From: Sphingomonas koreensis | GTDB lineage: Bacteria; Pseudomonadota; Alphaproteobacteria; Sphingomonadales; Sphingomonadaceae | Direction of reading: 5' to 3' | DNA length: 64,000 nt | Assembly (NCBI GenBank): GCA_006438735.1 | Contig: RCZF01000001.1 | Span: forward strand, 620,001 to 684,000 | Part shown: positions 1 through 7,485 of the stretch, piece by piece | Numbering within the stretch: the stretch's first letter is position 1 | Layout of the letters: every line of letters starts with the position of its first letter | Made by a program: the position numbers and the translations under genes | Notes under the pieces: model-generated | The model's database searches: none | Seen by the model: only the letters and a program-made list of their open reading frames with translations | Told to the model about the DNA's origin: nothing

Positions 1-43
1 GTCACCGTGCAAACTTCCGATTCACGTAGGGCATGAAACTCGA

Positions 44-97
44 TTGTCGTTGCTGAAGCCATAACGCCCCCGATCGCATCGGGTTTCAGTGCGACAA
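44..97. other. Nested inverted repeat upstream of secG; no gene in 1-200
   Basis: The first 200 bases hold no convincing reading frame. They contain a perfect 6-bp stem with a 3-base loop (69-83, CCCGAT/ATCGGG) followed by TTT. Around it lies an imperfect outer pairing (44-57 with 85-97). The structure could be a weak terminator of a gene left of the window or part of the secG leader. No T-rich run long enough for a confident terminator call is present. Confidence 0.35.
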
Positions 98-200
98 CGA
101 AATGTCGCCCGGAAATCGGCCATTGGCGTGCGATGGTTGATCGCGCCGGCCGCCTCGCCTATGTGCGCGGCTTCTCCCGATACGGATCGATCACACGCCC

Positions 201-617
201 ATGTTCACCTTTCTGCTCGTCCTCCACGCCATCATCGCAGCCTGCCTCGTCGCCGTGATCCTGATGCAAAAGTCCGAGGGCGGCGGGCTCGGCATGGGCG
301 GCAGCCCGTCGGGGTTAATGTCGGCGCGCGGCGCGGCCGATTTCCTGACGCGGGCGACGGGCGTGCTCGCCACGCTGTTCGTCGCGCTCAGCATCGCCAT
401 GGCGGTGCTCGCAGCGACTCGCCACAGCACCTCGATCGATACGTCGCTCGCGCGCAAGGCGCCGCTAAGCACCGGGGCGGCCAATACCGCGCCGCCGCCG
501 GGCGATACGCCGTTCGGCGCGGCCGCGCGCGATGCGGCGGCGGCAGCTGCGGCCAACGGGCCGGCGCCGGCGCGCACGCCCGCGCCGGCCAACGATTCGG
601 TGCCGCTGGCGCAATAA
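201..617 (+). CDS. secG: Preprotein translocase subunit SecG
   Basis: SecG is the small inner-membrane partner of SecY and SecE in the Sec protein-export channel. The 138-aa product begins with a membrane helix (about residues 3-20), the family-typical QKSEGGGLG loop, and a second helix (about 50-70). After that comes a roughly 65-residue Ala/Pro-rich tail, which is common in alphaproteobacterial SecG and poorly conserved. It lies directly upstream of pyrG in the same direction, 85 bp apart, an arrangement common in this group. The ATG was chosen because it starts exactly at the first hydrophobic helix. Confidence 0.93.
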   Translation: MFTFLLVLHAIIAACLVAVILMQKSEGGGLGMGGSPSGLMSARGAADFLTRATGVLATLFVALSIAMAVLAATRHSTSIDTSLARKAPLSTGAANTAPPPGDTPFGAAARDAAAAAAANGPAPARTPAPANDSVPLAQ

Positions 618-641
618 CCGCACCGCAAGCCGATCTTTTTC

Positions 642-663
642 GCGCCCGATCGGATTCGGGCGC
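642..663 (+). terminator. Hairpin between secG and pyrG
   Basis: An 8-bp perfect stem (GCGCCCGA/TCGGGCGC) with a 6-base loop sits between the secG stop and the pyrG start. The run that follows is only weakly T-rich, so this may be a leaky terminator, an attenuator or simply a leader hairpin for pyrG. Function is not shown by sequence alone. Confidence 0.35.
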
Positions 664-702
664 TTGTCCAAACATGTCGATTGACGCTAGGTCTTTGCTC
701 CC

Positions 703-2337
703 ATGGCGCGGTTCATTTTCATCACCGGCGGCGTGGTTTCCTCGCTTGGCAAGGGTCTCATGGCGGCGTCGCTCGCCGCGTTGCTGCAGGCGCGCGGCTA
801 TCGCGTGCGGATTCGCAAGTTCGATCCGTATCTCAACGTCGATCCCGGGACGATGTCGCCCTATCAGCATGGCGAAGTCTATGTGACCGATGACGGTGCC
901 GAGACCGATCTTGATCTCGGCCATTACGAGCGCTTCACCGGCGTCGCCGCGCATCAGAGCGATAACGTCACCTCGGGCCGCATCTATCAGCAGATTATCC
1001 AGCGCGAGCGGCGCGGCGACTATCTCGGCGCCACCGTCCAGGTGATCCCGCACGTCACCGATGCGATCAAGGAATTCGCCAAGGCCGATGTCGAGGATCT
1101 CGATTTCGTGCTGTGCGAGATCGGCGGAACCGTCGGCGACATCGAATCGCTGCCTTTTATCGAAGCGATCCGCCAGCTCCGCAACGAACTCGGCCGCGGC
1201 CAGTCGATCAGCATCCACGTCACCCTGGTGCCGTTCATCTCAGCCGCCGGCGAGCTCAAGACCAAGCCGACTCAGCATTCGGTGCGCGAGCTCGCCGCGC
1301 TCGGCGTTCAGCCCGATGTGCTGGTGTGCCGCTGCGAACGGCCGCTGCCGCAAAGCGAGCGGGCCAAGATCGCGTTGTTCTGCAACGTGCCGAAGGAAGC
1401 CGTGATCCCCGCGCTCGATGCGCCGAGCATCTACGCCGTGCCGCTGCAATATCACGCTGAGGGCATCGACAGCGAAGTCCTCAAGGCGTTCGGCATCGAG
1501 CCGGGGCCGGCGCCCAGCCTCGATCGCTGGACCGAGATCGTCGAGCGGCTCGACAATCCCGAAGGCGAAGTGACGATCGGCGTGGTCGGCAAATATGTCG
1601 GCCTGCAGGATGCCTATAAATCGTTGAACGAGGCGCTGGTGCACGGCGGCATCGCTAACCGCGTCAAGGTCAACATCCGCTGGATCGACGCCGAACTGTT
1701 CGAGCATGACGACGCCGATATCGCCGCGCGGCTCGAGCCGTGCCACGCGATCCTCGTCCCGGGTGCGTTCGGCGAGCGCGGCGCGCAGGGCAAGATCGCC
1801 TCGGTCCGCTTCGCGCGGGAGCGCGGCGTGCCTTATTTCGGCATCTGTTTCGGCATGCAGATGGCCTGCGTCGAGGGCGCGCGCGATCTCGCCGGCATCG
1901 CACTGGCGTCGTCCACCGAATTCGGCCCGACCGACGAGCCGGTGATCGGCCTGATCAGCGAGTGGATGAGCAAATCGGGCTTGGAAAAACGAGAAGCGGG
2001 CGGCGATCTCGGCGGCACGATGCGGCTCGGCGCCTATCCCGCGACGCTGGCTGGCAACAGCGTGGTCGCCTCGATCTACGGCGCCACCGAGGTCAGCGAG
2101 CGCCATCGCCATCGCTATGAGGTCAACACCGCCTATCGCGAGCGCCTCGAAGCTGGAGGGCTGGTATTCTCCGGCATGTCGCCCGACGGTATGCTCCCCG
2201 AAATCGTAGAGCGGCCCGATCATCCCTGGTTCGTCGGCGTGCAGTTCCACCCGGAACTGAAATCGAAGCCGTTCGATCCGCACCCGCTGTTCGCCAGCTT
2301 CATCGAGGCGGCCGTCAAGCAAAGCCGGATGGTCTGA
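703..2337 (+). CDS. pyrG: CTP synthase
   Basis: CTP synthase converts UTP to CTP with ATP and glutamine, the last step of de novo pyrimidine nucleotide synthesis in the cytoplasm. The 544-aa length is normal. The N-terminal amidoligase domain carries the P-loop-like segment [13 protein letters not shown] (about residues 7-19). The C-terminal class-I glutamine amidotransferase domain has the nucleophile Cys382 in GICFGMQ and the His516/Glu518 pair in QFHPE. All key residues are present. It follows secG in the same direction. Confidence 0.98.
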   Translation: MARFIFITGGVVSSLGKGLMAASLAALLQARGYRVRIRKFDPYLNVDPGTMSPYQHGEVYVTDDGAETDLDLGHYERFTGVAAHQSDNVTSGRIYQQIIQRERRGDYLGATVQVIPHVTDAIKEFAKADVEDLDFVLCEIGGTVGDIESLPFIEAIRQLRNELGRGQSISIHVTLVPFISAAGELKTKPTQHSVRELAALGVQPDVLVCRCERPLPQSERAKIALFCNVPKEAVIPALDAPSIYAVPLQYHAEGIDSEVLKAFGIEPGPAPSLDRWTEIVERLDNPEGEVTIGVVGKYVGLQDAYKSLNEALVHGGIANRVKVNIRWIDAELFEHDDADIAARLEPCHAILVPGAFGERGAQGKIASVRFARERGVPYFGICFGMQMACVEGARDLAGIALASSTEFGPTDEPVIGLISEWMSKSGLEKREAGGDLGGTMRLGAYPATLAGNSVVASIYGATEVSERHRHRYEVNTAYRERLEAGGLVFSGMSPDGMLPEIVERPDHPWFVGVQFHPELKSKPFDPHPLFASFIEAAVKQSRMV

Positions 2338-2372
2338 GCGGTCCGGGCTCGACCACCAGGCGCTGAAGCAAA

Positions 2373-2771
2373 TCACGCGGCGGCGCGATGATACGCCGCG
2401 TCGCTGACCTTCTCTAGCCAAACGACCGCCTCGCCATCCTGTTTTTCCGCGATCGCGATGTGGCTCATCGCCGTGTAGGGCGATGCGCCGTGCCAATGTT
2501 TCTCGCCGGGCTCGAACCATACCACGTCGCCGGGCCTGATCTCCTCGATCGCGCCGCCTTCGCGCTGCACCCGGCCGAGCCCGCTGGTGACGAGCAGCGT
2601 CTGCCCGAGCGGGTGCGTGTGCCACGCGGTCCGCGCGCCAGGCTCGAACGTGACGGTCGCACCCGAAAGATTGCCGCTGCCGGCAAACGGCGCATCGATG
2701 CGCACCCGCCCGGTGAAATAATCGGTCGGGCCGGCGGCGGAAGCGGCCGCGTCGCTGCGGTTGATCTGAAT
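2373..2771 (-). CDS. Small cupin-domain protein with probable ATT start
   Basis: A single-domain cupin of about 132 aa. It shows the metal-binding cupin motif 1 ([12 protein letters not shown]) and motif 2 ([17 protein letters not shown]). Relatives are small (R)-mandelonitrile-lyase or carboxymuconolactone-decarboxylase-associated cupins; the substrate here is unknown. No ATG, and no GTG with a ribosome site, fits the homologous N-terminus. An ATT codon at 2771-2769 lies 7 bases after a perfect GAGGAG, and the predicted peptide (IQINRSD...) lines up with the usual M-x-I-x-R start. A TTG at 2786 and a GTG at 2882 are the in-frame alternatives, both without a ribosome site. Confidence 0.72.
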   Translation of the reverse strand: MQINRSDAAASAAGPTDYFTGRVRIDAPFAGSGNLSGATVTFEPGARTAWHTHPLGQTLLVTSGLGRVQREGGAIEEIRPGDVVWFEPGEKHWHGASPYTAMSHIAIAEKQDGEAVVWLEKVSDAAYHRAAA

Positions 2772-2897
2772 GATTGCTCTCCTCAAACGGCGCGGTGCGA
2801 CGCGCGTTGGCGGTAGGACAACGATCGGAGGGCGGATCGGTCGCAACGCCGCTTTGTGGACGCAGCTATTTCTAGCGCTCACAATATCGCAAGGAAC

Positions 2898-2974
<77 letters not shown>

Positions 2975-3021
2975 CGGCCGCGGATGCGACTAGCAAAGCA
3001 AGCCGGCGCGCGCCAGCGGTT

Positions 3022-3669
3022 TCATCCCGCTTTCGGCGGCGGTGTCTTTGGTCGGTAGGCGCACAGAGCGCAGACGACGCAGCGCCAGCACTCGGGCTTG
3101 CGCGCCTTGCAGACATAGCGGCCGTGCAGGATCAGCCAGTGATGAGCGTGCAGCCGGAACGGCTGCGGCACCGCCTTGTCGAGTTTTTTCTCCACCGCCA
3201 GCGGCGTCTTGCCGCGAGCGAGCCCGGTGCGGTTGCCGACGCGGAAAATGTGCGTATCGACCGCGAACGTCTCGGCGCCGAAGGCGACGTTCATCACGAC
3301 GTTGGCGGTCTTGCGCCCCACGCCGGGCAGCTTTTCGAGCGCGTCGCGGTCGTTCGGCACCCTGCCGCCGTGATCGGTGATCAGCGCCTGCGACAAGGCG
3401 ATGACGTTTTTCGCCTTGGTGTTGAACAGGCCGATCGTCTTGATGTGTTCTTTCAGGCCGACCTCGCCGAGCGCGACCATCTGTTCGGGCGTGTCGACTT
3501 GGCGGAACAGCGCCCGCGTCGCCTTGTTAACGCCCGCGTCGGTCGCCTGTGCGGAAAGCACCACGGCCACCAGCAGGGTATAATCGTTGACCGATTCGAG
3601 CTCGGTTTCGGGATGCGGATTGTCGGCGGCGAGCCGGGAGAAGAATTCGACGATCTCGGCCTTGGTCAA
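3022..3669 (-). CDS. nth: Endonuclease III
   Basis: A DNA N-glycosylase/AP lyase that removes oxidised pyrimidines in base-excision repair. The helix-hairpin-helix ([12 protein letters not shown], with the catalytic Lys) is followed by the catalytic Asp in [14 protein letters not shown]. The C-terminal 4Fe-4S cluster motif C-x6-C-x2-C-x5-C is intact (within [12 protein letters not shown]...C). With the TTG start at 3669 the protein is 215 aa, close to the usual 211. The start overlaps the dapB stop by four bases (TTGA), which indicates translational coupling. A longer open frame extends back to 4029, but that part is only the shadow of dapB. Confidence 0.93.
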   Translation of the reverse strand: MTKAEIVEFFSRLAADNPHPETELESVNDYTLLVAVVLSAQATDAGVNKATRALFRQVDTPEQMVALGEVGLKEHIKTIGLFNTKAKNVIALSQALITDHGGRVPNDRDALEKLPGVGRKTANVVMNVAFGAETFAVDTHIFRVGNRTGLARGKTPLAVEKKLDKAVPQPFRLHAHHWLILHGRYVCKARKPECWRCVVCALCAYRPKTPPPKAG

Positions 3670-4424
3670 ACCCCGAGCACCTCGGCCATCATATAGCGCC
3701 CGGCCGGTCTGTCGATCAGCCACAGCGCCGCCTTGATCGCGCCGCGCGCGAAAATCTCGCGGTTTTCGGCACGGTGGCCGAGCTCGATCCGCTCGCCGTC
3801 GCCGGCGAAGATTACCTGATGGTCGCCCGCCACCGTGCCGCCGCGCAGACTGGCGAAACCGATCGTCCCCTCGACGCGTCGGCCCGTCAGCCCGGCGCGC
3901 GCGACCACTTGATCCTCGGCAAGCGTATCGCCGCGTCCCGACGCCACCGCTTCGCCGAGCAGCAAGGCGGTACCCGACGGCGCATCGACTTTCTCGCGGT
4001 GATGCATCTCGACGATCTCGACGTCCCACTCGCTGCCGAGCCGCGCCGCCGCTTCGCGAACAAGGCAGGCGAGCAAAGTTACGCCGAGCGAGGTATTGCC
4101 GGTCTGCAGCACGGCGATGTCGGCCGCCGCCGCCTCGATCAGATCGTGATGCGCGCCAGTCAGCCCGGTCGTGCCGACGACGATCGGCGTGCCCGCGGCG
4201 CGCGCGGCGGCGAGATTGGCTTGCAGCGCGGCGGGTGTCGAGAAATCGACCAGCACGTCGGCGCCCTGCGCTGCGCGGGCCGGATCGTCGCCAGTGTCGG
4301 CGCCGCCGGCGAAGTGCGCACCGAAGGTCGGCAGCAGCCCCGCGATCGTCCGCCCCATCCGCCCGGCGCTGCCCAAAATCCCGATCGCCGGCGTGTCGTC
4401 AGCCACCATCGCGAAAGCTTTCAT
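3666..4424 (-). CDS. dapB: 4-hydroxy-tetrahydrodipicolinate reductase
   Basis: DapB reduces the product of DapA with NAD(P)H in lysine and meso-diaminopimelate synthesis. The 252-aa protein has the Rossmann motif GILGSAGRMGR (about residues 14-24) and the catalytic and substrate-binding segment EMHHREKVDAPSGTA. It sits in a run with nth downstream (4-bp overlap) and chorismate mutase upstream (26-bp overlap), so the three are probably one transcript. A second ATG (Met6) is an alternative start. Confidence 0.96.
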   Translation of the reverse strand: MKAFAMVADDTPAIGILGSAGRMGRTIAGLLPTFGAHFAGGADTGDDPARAAQGADVLVDFSTPAALQANLAAARAAGTPIVVGTTGLTGAHHDLIEAAAADIAVLQTGNTSLGVTLLACLVREAAARLGSEWDVEIVEMHHREKVDAPSGTALLLGEAVASGRGDTLAEDQVVARAGLTGRRVEGTIGFASLRGGTVAGDHQVIFAGDGERIELGHRAENREIFARGAIKAALWLIDRPAGRYMMAEVLGV

Positions 4425-4683
4425 GGTGACGGATCACTTCGTCGATGATGAAGCGCAGGAATTTTTCGGAGAATTCGGGATCGAGATCGGCGTCGTCGGC
4501 CAATTTGCGCAGCCGCGCGATCTGGCGATCCTCGCGGCCCGGATCGGCCGGCGGCATGCCGTTCTCGGCCTTGTAGCGGCCGACCGCCTGGGTAATCTTA
4601 AAGCGTTCGGCGAGCATGAACACCAGCGCCGCGTCGATATTGTCGATGCTCTGGCGGTATCCGCTCAGCGTGTCGTCCGGCAC
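4399..4683 (-). CDS. Chorismate mutase, AroQ type
   Basis: A 94-aa all-helical protein of the monofunctional AroQ chorismate mutase family. It converts chorismate to prephenate on the way to phenylalanine and tyrosine. The pattern R-x2-ID-x-ID near the N-terminus (YRQSIDNIDAALVFMLAERF), then AVGRYKAENG and EDRQIARLR, matches the first two AroQ helices. It starts with GTG and its 3' end overlaps dapB. Confidence 0.9.
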   Translation of the reverse strand: MPDDTLSGYRQSIDNIDAALVFMLAERFKITQAVGRYKAENGMPPADPGREDRQIARLRKLADDADLDPEFSEKFLRFIIDEVIRHHESFRDGG

Positions 4684-4796
4684 TGCGTTTCGCCCTCTCG
4701 TCCGCCTCGTCTCTCGCGCCTTGTGCGGGGCGCGGCGGCGCCGCGCAACCCCGAAGCCTTGCCTTTGGCCGGCAATGCCGCCACATCCCGGCGAAC

Positions 4797-5810
4797 ATGA
4801 CCGCCACCATTCACCGCATCGCGGGCGACCGCGCGCCGTCGCTCGAACCGATGATGGCGCTCGTCGCCGCCGATATGAATGCGGTCAATACCGTCATTCT
4901 CGATCGGATGCAGTCCGAGATCCCGCTGATTCCCGAGCTTGCCGGGCATCTGATCGCCGGCGGGGGAAAGCGGATGCGGCCGATGCTGACGCTCGCGAGT
5001 GCGCGGTTGCTGGGCTATACCGGCACGCGGCATCACCGGCTCGCCGCATCTGTAGAGTTCATCCACACCGCGACGCTGCTGCACGACGACGTCGTCGACG
5101 GCTCCGATCTTCGCCGGGGAAAGCGCACCGCCAACATCATCTGGGGCAATCCGGCGAGCGTGCTGGTCGGCGATTTCCTGTTCTCGCGCAGCTTCGAGCT
5201 GATGGTCGAGGACGGCAGCCTCAAGGTGCTCAAGATCCTGTCGGGCGCCAGCGCGATCATCGCCGAGGGCGAGGTCAACCAGTTGACCGCGACGCGCCGG
5301 ATCGATCTCGGCGAGGAACGCTATCTCGACATCATCGGCGCGAAGACCGCGGCGCTGTTCGCCGCCGCCTGCCGGATCGCCGCGGTTGTCGCCGAACGCC
5401 CGTCGGCCGAGGAGGACGCGCTCGACAGCTACGGGCGCAACCTCGGCATCGCCTTCCAGCTGGTCGACGACGCGATCGATTACGTTTCCGATGCCGGCAC
5501 GATGGGCAAGGACGCCGGCGACGATTTCCGCGAAGGCAAAATGACGCTACCGGTGATTCTCGCTTATGCGCGCGGCGACGAGGCGGACCGTGCCTTTTGG
5601 AAAGCGGCGATTGCCGGCCACCGTGTTGCCGACGAGGATTTCGCGCACGCCATTTCACTCGTCCGGTCGAGCCGCGCGGTAGATGATACGCTCGCCCGCG
5701 CGCGCCATTACGGCCAGCGCGCGATCGACGCGCTCGGCGGTTTCGCCCCCGGCCAGGCCAAGGACGCGATGATTGAGGCGGTGGAGTTCGCGGTCGCGCG
5801 GGCGTTCTAG
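4797..5810 (+). CDS. ispB: Long-chain polyprenyl diphosphate synthase
   Basis: A trans-prenyltransferase that elongates farnesyl diphosphate with isopentenyl units to make the ubiquinone side chain (probably C50 in a sphingomonad; chain length is inference). The 337-aa sequence has the first aspartate-rich motif LLHDDVVDGSDLRRG (about residues 95-109) and the second LVDDAIDYVSD (about 222-232), both complete. Its stop codon lies in a CTAG shared with the convergent CDF gene. Confidence 0.94.
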   Translation: MTATIHRIAGDRAPSLEPMMALVAADMNAVNTVILDRMQSEIPLIPELAGHLIAGGGKRMRPMLTLASARLLGYTGTRHHRLAASVEFIHTATLLHDDVVDGSDLRRGKRTANIIWGNPASVLVGDFLFSRSFELMVEDGSLKVLKILSGASAIIAEGEVNQLTATRRIDLGEERYLDIIGAKTAALFAAACRIAAVVAERPSAEEDALDSYGRNLGIAFQLVDDAIDYVSDAGTMGKDAGDDFREGKMTLPVILAYARGDEADRAFWKAAIAGHRVADEDFAHAISLVRSSRAVDDTLARARHYGQRAIDALGGFAPGQAKDAMIEAVEFAVARAF

Positions 5811-6724
5811 ACGCGTTTGTCGCTCTCCAGCGCGCAGTAACATCCCGGATCGACCTCGATCTGCAATGTCGCATGGCCGATAGCGAAATGGTGCTGCAGC
5901 ATGTCTTGCGCGCTCGCCAGGAAGGCATCGCCGGGGTGGCCGGCCGGCATCAGCAGATGCGCGGTCAGCACGGTATCGGTCGTGCTCATCGGCCAGATGT
6001 GCAGATCGTGCGTGTCGGCGACGCCCGGCAAACCGCGCAGCGCCTCGCCGACCGCGTCGTAATCGATCGCGCGCGGCACCGCGGCGAGCGACATTTCGAC
6101 CGATTCGCGCAGCAATCCCCAGGTCTGCCAGAAGATCAGCGCGGCGATGACCAAGCTCGTCACCGGATCGATCCACGCCGCGCCGGTCCGCCAGATCACC
6201 AGCCCGACGATCACCACCCCGGCCGATACCGCGGCATCGGCCGCCATGTGCAGAAACGCGGCGCGGATGTTGATGTCGCCCTTGCGCCCCCGCGCGAACA
6301 GCATCGCCGTCGCCAGATTGACGACGATCCCGACGCCGGCGACGATCGATACCGTCGGCCCGGCGACGGCATGCGGATGGCCGAATCGCTGCACCGCCTC
6401 AAGCACGATCGCGCCGAGCGCGACGAGCAGCAGCAGCGAATTGGACAGCGCAGCAAGGATCGACGATCCACGCAGCCCGTAGGTGAAGCGCTTCGACGGC
6501 GCCGCCCGGGCTAGCGCGGCGCCACCCCAGGCGACGCACAGTCCCAGCACGTCGGACAGATTGTGCCCGGCGTCGGCGAGCAGCGCGACCGAGTTCGAGG
6601 CCAGCCCGAACCCCGCCTCGATCACGACGAAGCCGAGGTTCAGCGCGATACCGATCGCGAATGCCCGGCCGAAGCTCGCCGGGGCATGATGATGGCCATG
6701 ATCGTGGGCGTGATGACGGGACAA
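5807..6724 (-). CDS. Cation diffusion facilitator (Zn/Co/Cd efflux)
   Basis: An inner-membrane proton-coupled antiporter of the CDF family, CzcD/ZitB-like. The 305-aa protein starts with a His-rich cytosolic stretch (HHAHDHGHHH). Six hydrophobic segments follow, with the metal-site pairs HNLSD (TM2) and HMAAD (TM5), then a C-terminal cytosolic metal-binding fold. The start is a TTG about 9 bases behind GGGAG. It converges on ispB, the two stop codons overlapping. No metal regulator is adjacent. Confidence 0.92.
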   Translation of the reverse strand: MSRHHAHDHGHHHAPASFGRAFAIGIALNLGFVVIEAGFGLASNSVALLADAGHNLSDVLGLCVAWGGAALARAAPSKRFTYGLRGSSILAALSNSLLLLVALGAIVLEAVQRFGHPHAVAGPTVSIVAGVGIVVNLATAMLFARGRKGDINIRAAFLHMAADAAVSAGVVIVGLVIWRTGAAWIDPVTSLVIAALIFWQTWGLLRESVEMSLAAVPRAIDYDAVGEALRGLPGVADTHDLHIWPMSTTDTVLTAHLLMPAGHPGDAFLASAQDMLQHHFAIGHATLQIEVDPGCYCALESDKRV

Positions 6725-6821
6725 GGCGCGACTCCCTTTTGCCGCCGCCTATCACCGCGCCGCCATGTGATACTAGGACGCAAGCCTCGTTCTCCGCCGC
6801 AAACTTCGCTAGGGGGCGGGC

Positions 6822-7466
6822 ATGCGATTCCTTCTGCTCCTGTTGGCGCTGCTGGCCGGCCCGCTCGCCGCCGCGCCCTCGCCGTCCACGCCCGGCTTGG
6901 TCCGCGTCCGCCTCGTCACAAGCGCCGGTGCGATCGTGATCGCGCTCGATGCGCAACACGCACCGAAGACCACCACCAATTTCCTCGCCTATGTCGATGA
7001 CGGCCGCTTCGACGGCACCGCCTTCTACCGCGCCGCGCGCCGCAAGGGGTCGCCCAAGCTCGGCTTTATCCAGGGCGGCATCGCGCAGGATGCGCGGCGT
7101 ATTCTCCCGTCGGTCCCGCTCGAAGCGACGGATAAGACCGGCATCCATCACACCGACGGGGCGATTTCGATGGCGCACGGCCCCGATCCGGATTCGGCCG
7201 CCGGCAATTTTTCGATCATGGTCGGCGCCAATCCCTCGCTCGATGCGCGTGGCGAGTTTCGCGGCTTCGCGGCGTTCGGCCATGTCGTCTCGGGGATGGA
7301 CGTGGTCCGCCGCATCCTCGCGCTGCCGAGCGGTGGCGGATCGGACGAGATGCGCGGTCAGATGATCACGCGTCCGGTCAAGATTATCCATGCCCAGCGT
7401 CTAGACGGCACGCCGCATCCGGCCGGCCGGCCCAAGGCGTGGACGCTCAACATCCGGCGAAACTGA
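6822..7466 (+). CDS. Secreted cyclophilin-type peptidylprolyl isomerase
   Basis: A periplasmic cis-trans prolyl isomerase that helps exported proteins fold. Residues 1-20 form a signal peptide ending near AAAPS. The cyclophilin core follows, with TTNFLAYVDDGRFDGTAFYRA, GFIQGG, and HTDGAISMAHGPDPDSAAGNFSIMVG. The length of 214 aa fits single-domain cyclophilins. It is 19 bp upstream of hrpB in the same direction. Confidence 0.93.
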   Translation: MRFLLLLLALLAGPLAAAPSPSTPGLVRVRLVTSAGAIVIALDAQHAPKTTTNFLAYVDDGRFDGTAFYRAARRKGSPKLGFIQGGIAQDARRILPSVPLEATDKTGIHHTDGAISMAHGPDPDSAAGNFSIMVGANPSLDARGEFRGFAAFGHVVSGMDVVRRILALPSGGGSDEMRGQMITRPVKIIHAQRLDGTPHPAGRPKAWTLNIRRN

Positions 7467-7485
7467 TGCGGATAGGATCGCGCCG

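Noticed and set aside
388..1218. Minus-strand open frame of 276 codons across secG and pyrG
   Set aside because: It is antisense to two well-conserved genes and has the Arg/His-rich composition typical of GC-rich shadow frames.
1240..2625. Minus-strand frame of 461 codons opposite pyrG
   Set aside because: Antisense to the conserved CTP synthase; no motif, no ribosome site.
3670..4029. N-terminal extension of endonuclease III
   Set aside because: The extension is only another frame of dapB; the family start is the TTG at 3669.
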